From an uncultured Collinsella sp. (GTDB lineage: Bacteria > Actinomycetota > Coriobacteriia > Coriobacteriales > Coriobacteriaceae), in NCBI GenBank assembly GCA_900544115.1, contig UQTW01000010.1, positions 11,462 to 75,461 on the forward strand: a DNA stretch of 64,000 bases, written 5' to 3'. Shown in pieces: positions 8,746 through 17,176 of this stretch; the stretch's first letter is position 1, and each line of letters starts with the position of its first letter. A model generated the notes under the pieces. The model worked only from the letters and a program-made list of their open reading frames with translations. It ran no database searches and was not told the DNA's origin. A program made the translations under genes and the position numbers.

Positions 8746-9669
8746 ATGCTCATTGCATTGCAGGGCGCCGTTTCGCAGGGCGTCCTCTGGGGCATTATGG
8801 TGCTTGGCGTGTTTATCACGTTCCGCCTGCTCGACATCCCCGATATGACCTGCGACGGCAGTTTTGCCCTCGGCGGCTGTGTCTGCGCCGTGCTCATCGT
8901 CAATAACGACGTCGACCCGCTGCTCGCCGTTTTGGCCGGCATGTGCGCCGGCGCCATCGCGGGCGCGGTCACGGGCATTTTGACCACCGTCTTTGAGATT
9001 CCCGCAATCCTCGCCGGAATCCTCACCCAGATCAGTCTGTGGTCCATCAACCTGCGTATCATGGGCAAGTCCAACACGCCCATCCTTGCCAAGGGCACTA
9101 TCTTCTCGTCTGTCAGCAACATGACGGGTCTGCCGCAGTCCACTGTTGCCATTATCCTAGGCATCGTGCTGGCCGTGGCCATCGTCGCCATCCTGTACTG
9201 GTTCTTTGGCACCGAGATCGGCTCGGCACTGCGTGCCACCGGCAACAACGAGTACATGATCCGCGCCCTGGGCGTTAACACCAACACCACCAAAATGATC
9301 GCCCTCGTGCTCTCCAACGCCCTCATTGGCCTTTCGGGTGCGCTCATCTGCCAGAGCCAGAAGTATGCCGACATTGGCATGGGCACCGGTGCCATCGTTA
9401 TCGGTCTTGCCGCCATCGTCATCGGCGAGGTGCTCGGTCGCCTGCTGCCCGGCGGTCTCACGCAGTTCTCCGTCCGTCTGGCCTCCGCCGTCTTTGGCTC
9501 CGTGGTGTACTTCCTCATCCGCGCCATCGTGCTGCAGCTGGGCATGGACGCCAACGACATGAAACTGCTCTCTGCTGTGATTGTCGCCGTGGCCCTGTGC
9601 GTGCCCGTGGTTTGGGAGCGCTATAAGCTCCGCAGCTCCTACACGAAGGGAGATGAGGCAGATGCTTAA
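8746..9669 (+). CDS. ABC importer permease
   Basis: A 307-residue polytopic membrane protein with about eight or nine hydrophobic segments, starting MLIALQGAVSQGVLWGIMVLGV. It carries the LDIPDMTCDGSFALGG signature found in permeases paired with ABC_sub_bind lipoproteins, and the cytoplasmic loop IGSALRATGNNEYMIRALGVN expected to contact the ATPase. ATG at 8746 follows TAGGAGGTATGAAGC. Its end overlaps the ATPase start by 8 nt, indicating translational coupling. Confidence 0.88.
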   Translation: MLIALQGAVSQGVLWGIMVLGVFITFRLLDIPDMTCDGSFALGGCVCAVLIVNNDVDPLLAVLAGMCAGAIAGAVTGILTTVFEIPAILAGILTQISLWSINLRIMGKSNTPILAKGTIFSSVSNMTGLPQSTVAIILGIVLAVAIVAILYWFFGTEIGSALRATGNNEYMIRALGVNTNTTKMIALVLSNALIGLSGALICQSQKYADIGMGTGAIVIGLAAIVIGEVLGRLLPGGLTQFSVRLASAVFGSVVYFLIRAIVLQLGMDANDMKLLSAVIVAVALCVPVVWERYKLRSSYTKGDEADA

Positions 9670-10456
9670 GCTCTCGCACGTCAAGAAGACCTTTAACAAG
9701 GGCACCGTCACCGAGAAGCGCGCGCTCACCGGCGTCGACCTTACCCTCAACGACGGCGACTTTGTAACTGTGATCGGCGGCAACGGCGCCGGCAAATCCA
9801 CGCTGCTCAACATGATTGCCGGCGTATATCCGCTCGATTCGGGCGTTATCGAGCTCGACGGCACCGACATCTCGCGCCTGAGCGAGTCGCAGCGCGCCAA
9901 GTACCTGGGCCGCGTGTTCCAGGATCCCATGCGCGGCACCGCAGCCGACATGCAGATTGCCGAGAACTTGGCCCTCGCCAAGCGTCGCGGCCAGCGTCGC
10001 GGCCTTTCGTGGGGCGTCACCAAGGCCGAGAAGGACGAGTACGTTGAGTTGCTCAAGCGCCTGGACCTTGGCCTGGACACGCGCCTCAACGCCAAGGTCG
10101 GCCTGCTTTCGGGTGGCCAGCGCCAGGCACTCACGCTGCTCATGGCCACGCTCACCAAGCCGCGCTTGCTGCTGCTCGACGAGCACACCGCGGCACTCGA
10201 CCCCAAGACCGCCTCTAAGGTGCTCAATCTGACCGAGGAGATTGTCGACGAGAACCACCTGACCACGCTCATGGTCACGCACAACATGAATGACGCCATC
10301 CGTCTGGGCAATCGCCTGATCATGATGCACGAGGGCCACGTTATCTACGACGTGGCGGGCGACGAGAAGAAGTCGCTCACCGTCGCCGACCTGCTGCAGA
10401 AGTTCGAGGAGGTCTCGGGCGGCGAGCTCGCCAACGACCGCATGCTGCTGAGCTAA
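9662..10456 (+). CDS. ABC importer ATP-binding protein
   Basis: A 264-residue cytoplasmic ATPase beginning MLKLSHVKKTFNKG. Walker A is GGNGAGKST, the Q-loop is in GRVFQDPMRG, the signature is LSGGQRQAL and Walker B is LLLLDEHTAALD, with the H-loop in VTHNMNDA. The ATG at 9662 overlaps the permease stop by 8 nt and sits 5 nt after a GGGAG site (GGGAGATGAGGCAG). Together with the two genes upstream it forms a complete importer. Confidence 0.92.
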   Translation: MLKLSHVKKTFNKGTVTEKRALTGVDLTLNDGDFVTVIGGNGAGKSTLLNMIAGVYPLDSGVIELDGTDISRLSESQRAKYLGRVFQDPMRGTAADMQIAENLALAKRRGQRRGLSWGVTKAEKDEYVELLKRLDLGLDTRLNAKVGLLSGGQRQALTLLMATLTKPRLLLLDEHTAALDPKTASKVLNLTEEIVDENHLTTLMVTHNMNDAIRLGNRLIMMHEGHVIYDVAGDEKKSLTVADLLQKFEEVSGGELANDRMLLS

Positions 10457-10495
10457 AACCTGCCAATAAGGGACAGGTTTATTTTGGCAGGTTTT
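10455..10495 (+). terminator. Terminator-like hairpin at the end of the ABC operon
   Basis: AAAACCTGCCAA and its exact complement with a loop containing GGGACAGG; the stem starts in the stop codon and ends in TTTT. The loop shares the GGGACAGG core with the CCACCAC repeat family seen elsewhere in the window. Confidence 0.7.
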
Positions 10496-10510
10496 ATCTG
10501 CGCAAACGTC

Positions 10511-10550
10511 AAAACCGCCGCAAAGGAACAGATACCTTTGCGACGGTTTT
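10511..10550. repeat. CCACCAC-type hairpin element (variant copy)
   Basis: AAAACCGCCGCAAAGG paired with CCTTTGCGACGGTTTT; loop AACAGATA. Same architecture as the elements at 11558, 14292, 16305 and 18015. It may act as a second terminator of the ABC operon. Confidence 0.65.
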
Positions 10551-10613
10551 CGCATATCATGTCGATAATCCAGCGTCAGCAGGAACCACTGGTTAAGAAC
10601 TAAGGAAACTGCC

Positions 10614-10716
10614 ATGAGAAGACTCCTTCCCCGTCTTGCTTGACCGCCGCACTCCTTGCCGGCGTGCTCGCCGGCGGCCCAGCTTACGCCACCGCGGCCA
10701 CCCCATCTCAAGTTAT
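10614..10716 (+). pseudogene. Remnant of a secreted-protein gene (signal peptide only)
   Basis: The ATG at 10614 has a proper AAGGAA ribosome binding site and encodes MRRLLPRLA, then a stop at 10641-10643. Shifting frame by one base at that point gives LTAALLAGVLAGGPAYATAA, a classic hydrophobic signal-peptide core with an Ala-x-Ala cleavage site. A single lost base therefore explains the break. Nothing recognisable follows before the terminator at 10720, so the mature part has been deleted. The parent family is unknown. Confidence 0.45.
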
Positions 10717-10719
10717 CGG

Positions 10720-10748
10720 CCCGTCCGATGTGATCGGACGGGCTTTTT
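10720..10748 (+). terminator. Rho-independent terminator
   Basis: CCCGTCCGAT stem, GTG loop, complementary arm and TTTTT. It ends the broken secreted-protein unit and isolates mscS. Confidence 0.9.
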
Positions 10749-10791
10749 GGTGGGTATCATGGTTGAATGATCATTAGGAGGTTTTCCCTAC

Positions 10792-11559
10792 ATGGAATTG
10801 TTTGAACCGATTCTTCATTTCTTTGAGCAGCGCTGGGTCCACAACATCATCTGGGCCGTCATCTTGGTAATAGTCACCGCCATCGCCGCCAAGGTGGCAT
10901 CCAAGACCCTGCGCCACCTACTCAACCGAGACGACAACCCGCTTCCCGCATCGAGCATCTTCATCAACATCGCGCGTGCCGTCATTTGGATGATCGGCGG
11001 CAGCTTTATCCTCGACAACTGCTTTGGCATTAACGCAAACGCGCTCGTCGCCGCTCTTGGCGTCGGCGGCATCGCCATCTCGCTCGGCTTTCAGGACACG
11101 CTATCAAACCTTATCGGCGGCATGCAAGTGACCTTTATGGGCATCATCAAGCCCGGCGACAATATCGAGGTCGGCGGCGTGTCGGGCGTGGTCCAGGACA
11201 TCACTTGGCGCCACACGACCATCGAGGACGCCTGCGGACAGACCATCATCGTCCCCAACTCCAACATCTCCAAGAACACACTCGTGCACCTCATGCCCTT
11301 TGGACGCGTTGTCGTTCCCGTCGCGGTGAAGGACACGTCAAAGTGGGACTCGCTCGATGCGCTGGCAGACGAGCTCGCCTGTGCCACCAAGGTCGCCGTT
11401 TCACCCATCTCGGGCTTTGACAAGGAACCCTACGTGCTCTTTAGCGAGATCGGCGACTTTGGCATTAAGGGTAAGATCATCTTTATCGTCAGTGACGACA
11501 GCACCACCTTTACGGCAGCCGACGCCTGCATCCGCGCCATCGCCCCCATCATCGCCTAA
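10792..11559 (+). CDS. Small-conductance mechanosensitive channel, MscS family
   Basis: A 255-residue inner-membrane channel that opens under membrane tension to release solutes on osmotic downshock. Three N-terminal membrane segments are visible: NIIWAVILVIVTAIAAKV, IARAVIWMIGGSFIL and the pore helix ALVAALGVGGIAISLGFQD. The beta domain follows (GDNIEVGGVSGVVQDITWRH, TIIVPNSNISKNTL), then a C-terminal alpha/beta domain. Length is that of short MscS proteins. ATTAGGAGG precedes the ATG. It is monocistronic, followed by a CCACCAC hairpin. Confidence 0.92.
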   Translation: MELFEPILHFFEQRWVHNIIWAVILVIVTAIAAKVASKTLRHLLNRDDNPLPASSIFINIARAVIWMIGGSFILDNCFGINANALVAALGVGGIAISLGFQDTLSNLIGGMQVTFMGIIKPGDNIEVGGVSGVVQDITWRHTTIEDACGQTIIVPNSNISKNTLVHLMPFGRVVVPVAVKDTSKWDSLDALADELACATKVAVSPISGFDKEPYVLFSEIGDFGIKGKIIFIVSDDSTTFTAADACIRAIAPIIA

Positions 11560-11597
11560 AACCACCGCAAAGGGGACAGGCACCTTTGTGGTGGTTT
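11558..11597. repeat. CCACCAC hairpin element, copy 1
   Basis: Stem AACCACCGCAAAGG / CCTTTGTGGTGGTT with the loop core GGGACAGGCA. It starts within the mscS stop codon and probably works as its terminator. Member of a family of five or more copies in this window. Confidence 0.75.
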
Positions 11598-11653
11598 CGC
11601 ATCGTGGTACCATGGTTCATATCGTTGTTTAAACGACTAAGGGAGTAGACACC

Positions 11654-13576
11654 ATGGAAGAGGCCTATCGTCAAGCGCGCAAGCGCGGCGAACAGGGACG
11701 CCGTCGCGCCATCAGCCAAAGCGAGCATCCATATCTTACGGACCTCGACAGCTTGGTCGCCCAGCTTCCCTGCGGGCAGCGCGAGAACATCGGCCTGCGG
11801 GACATTCCGCTCGAAATGGTCGTCGGCACGGTTACCAAAGGTCGCCAGTCCGCCTTTTCGTGTAACTTTATGCCGCTGCTCCCCTGGAATACCGAATTCG
11901 CCCGCAAATGGTCCAACCTCTACGATATCCAAATCTCCGAGGGCTACCGCGACCCCATCATCGTCACCGAGTTCATGCACCGCTTTTACGTCCAAGAGGG
12001 CAACAAGCGTGTCAGCGTCCTCAAATTCCTTGACGCTCCGACGGTTTCGGCCAAGGTGACGCGTCTGTACCCCGGTAAGTGGGATTCCGTCGAGAGCCGC
12101 CTGTACGGTGAGTTTTGCGCCTTTTGGTACGTATGCCCCCTGTACGAGATTGAGTTTTCGCGCGAGGGCAGCTACGAGATGCTTGCCAAAATGCTCGGCC
12201 AAGATCTTGTCGAAAAATGGCCTCAAAAGAAGGTCGACTACCTACGTCACACCTTCCTGCTCTTTAAGCGCGCCTATCTTCGCGCGGGCGGCGACCACTT
12301 GGACATTACGCCTGCCGATGCCATGCTCGTCTACCTCAACGTCTACAACCAGGACCGTCTGCTGGATACGCCGACGGATATCGTCGTCAACCGTCTGTGC
12401 AAGATTTGGCGCGAGCTTGTCATTGCCGGCAAAAGCGACGAGGACAAAGTCGATCTTGTCGAAGCGCCGCAGCCCAACGAGAAAGAGGGCGCACCGACAA
12501 AAGCTACCTCGGGCGTGCTCAACTTCTTTATGAGCAAGACCGTCTACTCCACTGCCAATCCCATGCGAATCGCCTTTATCCACGAGTTTCCCTGTGCCAC
12601 GTCGAGCTGGGACAGCCTACACGACCAGGGCCGCCGGTATCTTGATGAGCACTTTGGCGGCATCGTGCGCACCGAGGCGTTCGAGGACTGCCACGATTCG
12701 GACGTGTTCTACGCCGCCGTCGAGACAGCCGTAAAGCACGGGGCGAACGTCATCTTCTCGACCTCACACCGGCTCATGGAATACACGCTCAGGGCGTCAG
12801 TCGAGTATCCCCAGGTGCGGTTCCTTAACTGCTCAATCGGCCTTCCCCACCAAAGCGTCCGCTCGTACTTTGGAAAGATGTACGAGGCCAAGTTCCTACT
12901 GGGCGCCCTTGCCGCCAGCATGGCCGACAACCACCGTATTGGCTACCATGCGTCGGTCTTCGCCTCGGGCGCGCTGAGCGAAATCAACGCCTTCGCTATC
13001 GGTGCCTCGCTGCTCGACCCTCGTGCGCAGATTATCCTCACTTGGGGAGATGTTCCCGCCGGCGGTCTTGCCGAAGCCATGTGTCGCGAGGGCGTGAGCG
13101 TCATGACCGGCGCCGATATGTCCAAGTCTCTCGAGGACCCCACCGCCTACGGGCTTCACCGTCTGGTAAACGGCAAGGAAGTTACCGGTATTGCTATGCC
13201 GGTATGGAACTGGGGCCGTTACTACGAACTCATCGTACGCAGCCTACTGCACGGCACATGGGACGAGACCGCCGATGACCAGCAGGTGCGCGCCGTCAAC
13301 TACTGGTACGGTATGAGCTCCGGCGTCATCGATATTCGCTACGCTCCGGGCCTACCCTATCAGACGCGTAAACTTGTGCAGCTGCTTCGCAACGGCATTG
13401 TCGAGGGCTCCATCAACCCATTTGGCGGCGAGCTCCACAGCCAGGACGGCGTGGTTCAGATTGAGGGCTTCCCTCCCCTGCCGAGTACGCAGATTGTCGA
13501 GATGAACTGGCTGGCTGACAACGTTATAGGCTCGATTCCGCAGCTCGATAACGAGCCGGAGGTCCGTGCCCTATGA
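11654..13576 (+). CDS. Cytoplasmic BMP-family (PnrA-like) protein with ParB-like N-terminal region
   Basis: A 640-residue protein. The C-terminal half (about 300-620) resembles BMP/PnrA purine-nucleoside-binding proteins: MRIAFIHEFPCATSSWDSLHDQGRR, ANVIFSTSHRLM, RFLNCSIG, YEAKFLLGALAASM, PRAQIILTWGD. Unlike normal BMP lipoproteins it has no signal peptide or lipobox and carries a 300-residue N-terminal region. That region includes ISEGYRDPIIVTEFMHRFYVQEGNKRVSV, which looks like the ParB/Srx-type nucleotide-binding motif. A cytoplasmic ligand-sensing or nucleotide-related role is likely but unproven. ATG at 11654 follows GGGAGTAGACACC. Its stop overlaps the phosphoesterase start (ATGA), so the two are translationally coupled. 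Confidence 0.75.
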   Translation: MEEAYRQARKRGEQGRRRAISQSEHPYLTDLDSLVAQLPCGQRENIGLRDIPLEMVVGTVTKGRQSAFSCNFMPLLPWNTEFARKWSNLYDIQISEGYRDPIIVTEFMHRFYVQEGNKRVSVLKFLDAPTVSAKVTRLYPGKWDSVESRLYGEFCAFWYVCPLYEIEFSREGSYEMLAKMLGQDLVEKWPQKKVDYLRHTFLLFKRAYLRAGGDHLDITPADAMLVYLNVYNQDRLLDTPTDIVVNRLCKIWRELVIAGKSDEDKVDLVEAPQPNEKEGAPTKATSGVLNFFMSKTVYSTANPMRIAFIHEFPCATSSWDSLHDQGRRYLDEHFGGIVRTEAFEDCHDSDVFYAAVETAVKHGANVIFSTSHRLMEYTLRASVEYPQVRFLNCSIGLPHQSVRSYFGKMYEAKFLLGALAASMADNHRIGYHASVFASGALSEINAFAIGASLLDPRAQIILTWGDVPAGGLAEAMCREGVSVMTGADMSKSLEDPTAYGLHRLVNGKEVTGIAMPVWNWGRYYELIVRSLLHGTWDETADDQQVRAVNYWYGMSSGVIDIRYAPGLPYQTRKLVQLLRNGIVEGSINPFGGELHSQDGVVQIEGFPPLPSTQIVEMNWLADNVIGSIPQLDNEPEVRAL

Positions 13577-14283
13577 ATATCCTAGCCATTGCCGATGTAG
13601 AGGAGCGCTGCCTGTGGGAATGTTTTCGCAAGGAGCGCTTTGAGGACGTTGACCTGATTCTATCCGCAGGCGACCTGGATCCGGACTATCTTGAGTTTTT
13701 GGTCACTGTCATCAACAAACCGCTTGTGTACGTTCGTGGCAACCACGACGACCGCTACGCGCGCCATGCACCGGGCGGGTGCATTTGTGTTGAGGACAGC
13801 GTATATGTGTACCGAGGTATTCGCATTGCGGGTCTGGGCGGTTCCATGCGCTACCGCGACGGCGCGAACATGTATACCGAGCGCGAGATGGCAAAACGCA
13901 TGCGCAAGCTATCGCGAAAAATCGCACTGGTAGACGGATGCGATATTCTACTTACCCATGCACCCGTCGCAGGCATGGGCGACCTGGACGACCTGCCGCA
14001 TCGAGGATTCGAGTGCTTTAATGCGGCTCTTGAGTCTTGGGGTCCCGACTATATGATTCACGGGCATGTGCACCAAAGCTACGGCCCCAACTTTCAACGC
14101 GAGCGCCAACACCCATGCGGAACGAAGATTGTCAACGCCTGCGGCTATACCAAGATCGAAATTGACGAGGCGCGCTACCCCACGCGCGGTTGGAAGGCCG
14201 CTTGGCTCAACTCGCAAACCATGCGCCGCGAGCTCAAACGCCACGAAGCAATCGAGTCTTCAACCGCCAGAACCCCCTGGTAA
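13573..14283 (+). CDS. Calcineurin-like metallophosphoesterase
   Basis: A 236-residue predicted metal-dependent phosphoesterase. Motifs: LAIADVEE (first metal ligand, Asp with an unusual Val-Glu in place of xH), SAGDLDPDYLEF (GD), VRGNHDDR (GNHD), LTHAP and IHGHVHQ (GHxH). It lacks the ordinary DxH first motif, as do some YfcE-like subfamilies. It starts at the ATGA overlap with the BMP-domain gene, so both probably act on the same, possibly nucleotide-derived, substrate; this is inference. Confidence 0.85.
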   Translation: MNILAIADVEERCLWECFRKERFEDVDLILSAGDLDPDYLEFLVTVINKPLVYVRGNHDDRYARHAPGGCICVEDSVYVYRGIRIAGLGGSMRYRDGANMYTEREMAKRMRKLSRKIALVDGCDILLTHAPVAGMGDLDDLPHRGFECFNAALESWGPDYMIHGHVHQSYGPNFQRERQHPCGTKIVNACGYTKIEIDEARYPTRGWKAAWLNSQTMRRELKRHEAIESSTARTPW

Positions 14284-14291
14284 CTGCCAAC

Positions 14292-14330
14292 AACCACCAC
14301 GAAGGGGATAGGCACCTTTATGGTGGTTTT
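14292..14330. repeat. CCACCAC hairpin element, copy 2
   Basis: AACCACCAC...GTGGTGGTT-type stem (with one base change, TATGGTGGTTTT) and loop GGGGATAGGCACC. It is followed by GCTGACTCGTCCGACCTGTCC, a tail shared with the copy at 16305. Confidence 0.75.
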
Positions 14331-14397
14331 GCTGACTCGTCCGACCTGTCCATCACGGTGCTTGTGTAATTAACGAGAACACTCATTGTTTTGTAAG

Positions 14398-14424
14398 GAC
14401 GGCGCTCACGTGCCGTCTTTTTTT
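14398..14424 (+). terminator. Rho-independent terminator
   Basis: GACGGC stem, 8-nt loop, GCCGTC and a seven-T run. It insulates the sigma-factor operon from the phosphoesterase unit. Confidence 0.85.
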
Positions 14425-14515
14425 GTCAACTTATGCAGTCTCGACCGTGTTGTATGTAGAGGGACCTCGCGAGACGCCTTCCCTATATCCACCACGACCA
14501 ATTGGAGGTGACACT

Positions 14516-15076
14516 ATGCCTGCACGCCGTAACCGCAATAGCACGCTCCGATGCGATGCCGATCAGATCGAGCGGGAAGCAAAGCGCTTGGTCGACACGT
14601 ATTCCGACCTCATCCTTCGATTGTGCTATTCGGCCCTTGGATCCGCTGACGACGCTCAAGACATCTGCCAGGACACGCTGATCAAGATTCTCCAACGCAC
14701 TCAACCGTTCGACTCGCTCGAACACGAACGTGCTTGGGTGATCCGAGTCGCACTGAACGCATGTCGCGATATCGGCCGTACGCACGCGAATCACCCGGTT
14801 GTCGACCTCGATTCGCTCCCCGATTTCTGCGCACCCGTAACACATACCGAGCAAGAATTCGCGCAACGCGACTGCGCCATTCTTTCCGCTGTCACGGCCC
14901 TGCCTCAAGCACAGCGCATCGCCATCTTTTTGCACTACTACGCAGGCATGAGCATCAGGGAAATCGCAGACGCCGTTCACGCGACGCCAGCTGCAACCGC
15001 CCAGCACCTTAGCCGCGGACGTGCGTCACTTCGGCTTTCCTTGAAAGGAGACCACAATGACTACGAATTCGAATGA
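14516..15076 (+). CDS. RNA polymerase sigma factor, sigma-70/ECF type
   Basis: A 186-residue alternative sigma factor. Region 2 is visible in LVDTYSDLILRLCYSALGSADDAQDICQDTLIKIL and HERAWVIRVALNACRDI. Region 4 HTH is ALPQAQRIAIFLHYYAGMSIREIADAVHATPAATAQHLSRGRASL. The ATG at 14516 follows TTGGAGGTGACACT; a longer frame from 14423 has no site and is not used. The end overlaps the next gene by 20 nt. With its DUF4179 partner it forms the common sigma/anti-sigma-like pair used in cell-envelope or antimicrobial stress responses. Confidence 0.9.
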   Translation: MPARRNRNSTLRCDADQIEREAKRLVDTYSDLILRLCYSALGSADDAQDICQDTLIKILQRTQPFDSLEHERAWVIRVALNACRDIGRTHANHPVVDLDSLPDFCAPVTHTEQEFAQRDCAILSAVTALPQAQRIAIFLHYYAGMSIREIADAVHATPAATAQHLSRGRASLRLSLKGDHNDYEFE

Positions 15077-16187
15077 CTATCGCCACGCCCTGGAGCACAT
15101 TTCGTTTACCGATAATGCGAAGCAGCACATGGCAAACTCGATTGCTCAGTCCGTCGCCTCAAGCGATGCGGCGACCGCTCAAAGCAACTTTAATGGCACG
15201 CGACGCAAGCCGCGCATCGCCCGCCATCCCGTAAGAACAGTCGCTCGCATTGCCGCTGTAACGGCAGTCCTCGCTATCGTCATTGGAGGCGCTGGCACGG
15301 CTATGGCAACAGGCGTCCTGCCGCTTCCTTCTGACATGCTTTCCGACATCTTTGACGGACCTGCTTCTCAAACCGAGATCATCGACCGTATTGGCCGGCC
15401 CGTCGGTGCTAGCTGCTCCAACAACGGAGTCACCGTGACCGCCGACGCCATCATGGGCGACAAGGATATGGTTACCATCGCCTATACGCTTACGTTCGAC
15501 GATCCCGCTGCCCTGAAAAAGCTTTCCGAGCCGGGCGAGAACGGAACTATCGCCGGAAGTGTCGATGGAAACGTATACGTTGATGGCGAGCATGGCGGCC
15601 AAGGCCAATCATGGCTCATTGACAAGAACCCCAATGACTCCAGCATTCAATACTTTGCACAGTTCAGCGTTGAATCACCCGGCCTTATGGGCAGGACCGT
15701 CCGCACGCATATCAACTCTCTCGTTGTGCCACGTGCTGGCAAAGAGCTTCCCGAGTATAAGAAAATACTTACGGGCCCATGGGATCTTAAGTTCCAGCTG
15801 AATTACGAAGATACATCCGTTACGATTCCCGCGCCCAAATCGGTCAACTTTAACGGCACCAAGGCGACGATTCAAGAGGCCACCGTATCCTGCGTTGGCG
15901 TTTCAGTCCGCTACAACATAGATCGTTCCATCGAACACGACAACAACAGCTGCAAGATGTCTCAAAACATGGAGGAGTCTATGGATGCCGTTGGCAACAT
16001 ACCCCTCATCGTGACGTTCAAAGACGGTCATGTTGAGGACGCAACCAGCCACAGCGGCTATTTCGCAAATAAACTGGATAACGGCACCACTGATGTCCAC
16101 AAGACCTGGCCGTTCTCGCAAGTTTGTGACACAGACAAGATTGCAAGCGTACAAATTGGCGATACGGTCATTCCCATGAATTCGTAA
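15057..16187 (+). CDS. DUF4179 membrane protein, likely anti-sigma partner
   Basis: A 376-residue protein with a cytoplasmic N-terminus (about 60 residues), one membrane segment (VARIAAVTAVLAIVIGGAGTAMA) and a large external beta-rich domain. TAMATGVLPLPSDM and VTVTADAIMGDKDMVTIAYTL belong to the DUF4179 pattern. Proteins of this family are encoded directly after sigma-70 genes and are thought to sequester the sigma factor and sense an outside signal. AAAGGAG precedes the ATG inside the sigma gene, giving a 20-nt overlap. The ligand is unknown. Confidence 0.82.
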   Translation: MTTNSNDYRHALEHISFTDNAKQHMANSIAQSVASSDAATAQSNFNGTRRKPRIARHPVRTVARIAAVTAVLAIVIGGAGTAMATGVLPLPSDMLSDIFDGPASQTEIIDRIGRPVGASCSNNGVTVTADAIMGDKDMVTIAYTLTFDDPAALKKLSEPGENGTIAGSVDGNVYVDGEHGGQGQSWLIDKNPNDSSIQYFAQFSVESPGLMGRTVRTHINSLVVPRAGKELPEYKKILTGPWDLKFQLNYEDTSVTIPAPKSVNFNGTKATIQEATVSCVGVSVRYNIDRSIEHDNNSCKMSQNMEESMDAVGNIPLIVTFKDGHVEDATSHSGYFANKLDNGTTDVHKTWPFSQVCDTDKIASVQIGDTVIPMNS

Positions 16188-16304
16188 CGCTACGCGGCTC
16201 GTATATGCACCCGGTTCCGCACTTCGCGTCTAAAGATGCGCTGTCATCGAGCAGCGTGAGCGCAAGGCCGCCCGTATGGTCGGCTGGGAACACCTCGTTG
16301 CGCT

Positions 16305-16346
16305 AAAAACCACCACGAAGGGGACAGGCACCTTTGTGGTGGTTTT
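16305..16346. repeat. CCACCAC hairpin element, copy 3
   Basis: AAAAACCACCACGAAGG paired with CCTTTGTGGTGGTTTT, loop GGACAGGCA, followed by the tail GCTGACTCGTCCGACCTGTC. It lies 118 nt after the DUF4179 stop. Confidence 0.8.
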
Positions 16347-16376
16347 GCTGACTCGTCCGACCTGTCCCAACGGCTT

Positions 16377-16513
16377 GTCTCAATCTGTAACAGGTAGGGC
16401 CCAAATAATCGGTTAGCTGTTACAGATCGAGACAGACCACGGATGCTCGGCCGAAAATCTCAATCTGTAACAGGTAGGAACGATTTTGCCCCTTAGATGT
16501 TACAGATTGAGAT
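16377..16513. repeat. REPIN-like cluster A: two TCTCAATCTGTAACAG inverted pairs
   Basis: Two imperfect palindromes, 16377-16433 and 16457-16513. Each has a left arm TCTCAATCTGTAACAG (or one-base variant), a 23-24 nt variable middle and the inverted arm. The palindromes start 80 bp apart. The cluster sits just beyond the truncated leuB remnant. The rest of the 16188-16538 gap holds copy 3 of the CCACCAC hairpin and no gene. Confidence 0.85.
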
Positions 16514-16538
16514 ATTTGACAGCTTGAATCGGCATCGC

Positions 16539-17162
16539 CTACAGCGCGGCGACGACCTTGTCGCCCATCGTCGTGGTGCCGAGGATCTTATCTGCCGGGG
16601 TGTTGACATCGGCGATGTCACGGGTGCGCCAGCCCTCGTCGAGCACGCGCGCCACGGCGCTCTCGATCCACGCGGCTTGCTCGCCCATGTCGAGCGCGTA
16701 GGTCAGCAGCATCGCCACCGACAAGATTTGAGCCAGCGGATTGGCCACGCCGAGCCCCGCGATGTCAGGAGCGCTGCCAGCGCTCGGCCCAAACAGCGAT
16801 ACGCCATCATCCAGCGAGGCAGAGGCAAGCATACCGAGCGATCCGGTAATCTGAGCCGCCTCATCGGACAGGATGTCGCCGAACATGTTCTCCGTCACCA
16901 CGACGTCAAAGTCTGCCGGTCGACTGATGAGCTGCATGGCGGCGTTGTCGACGAGCAGGTCCTCAAGCTCCACGTCGGAGTACTCCTCGTCTTGCACGCG
17001 ATGCACGATCTCGCGCCACATGCGGCTCGTCTCCAGCACGTTGCGCTTGTCAACGCTCGTCACCTTGCCGCGACGTTTGCGCGCCGCCTCAAATGCCTGG
17101 CGCGCAATGCGCTCAATCTCGTACTCGCGATACTCCATCACGTCGACCGCACGCTGACCGGC
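16539..17162 (-). pseudogene. leuB: 3-isopropylmalate dehydrogenase remnant (C-terminal half)
   Basis: About 205 codons match the C-terminal part of LeuB: YEIERIARQAFEAARKRRGK, SVDKRNVLETSRMWREIV, LVDNAAMQLISRPADFDVVV, NMFGDILSDEAAQITGSLGM, GSAPDIAGLGVANPLAQILS. The NAD-binding N-terminal half and start codon are missing. Upstream sequence at 17177 belongs to leuA instead. A single deletion from mid-leuA into mid-leuB explains the join. No functional enzyme can be made; the reading frame itself is still open, so decay is recent. Confidence 0.88.
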
Positions 17163-17176
17163 CGCACCCGCAGCGC

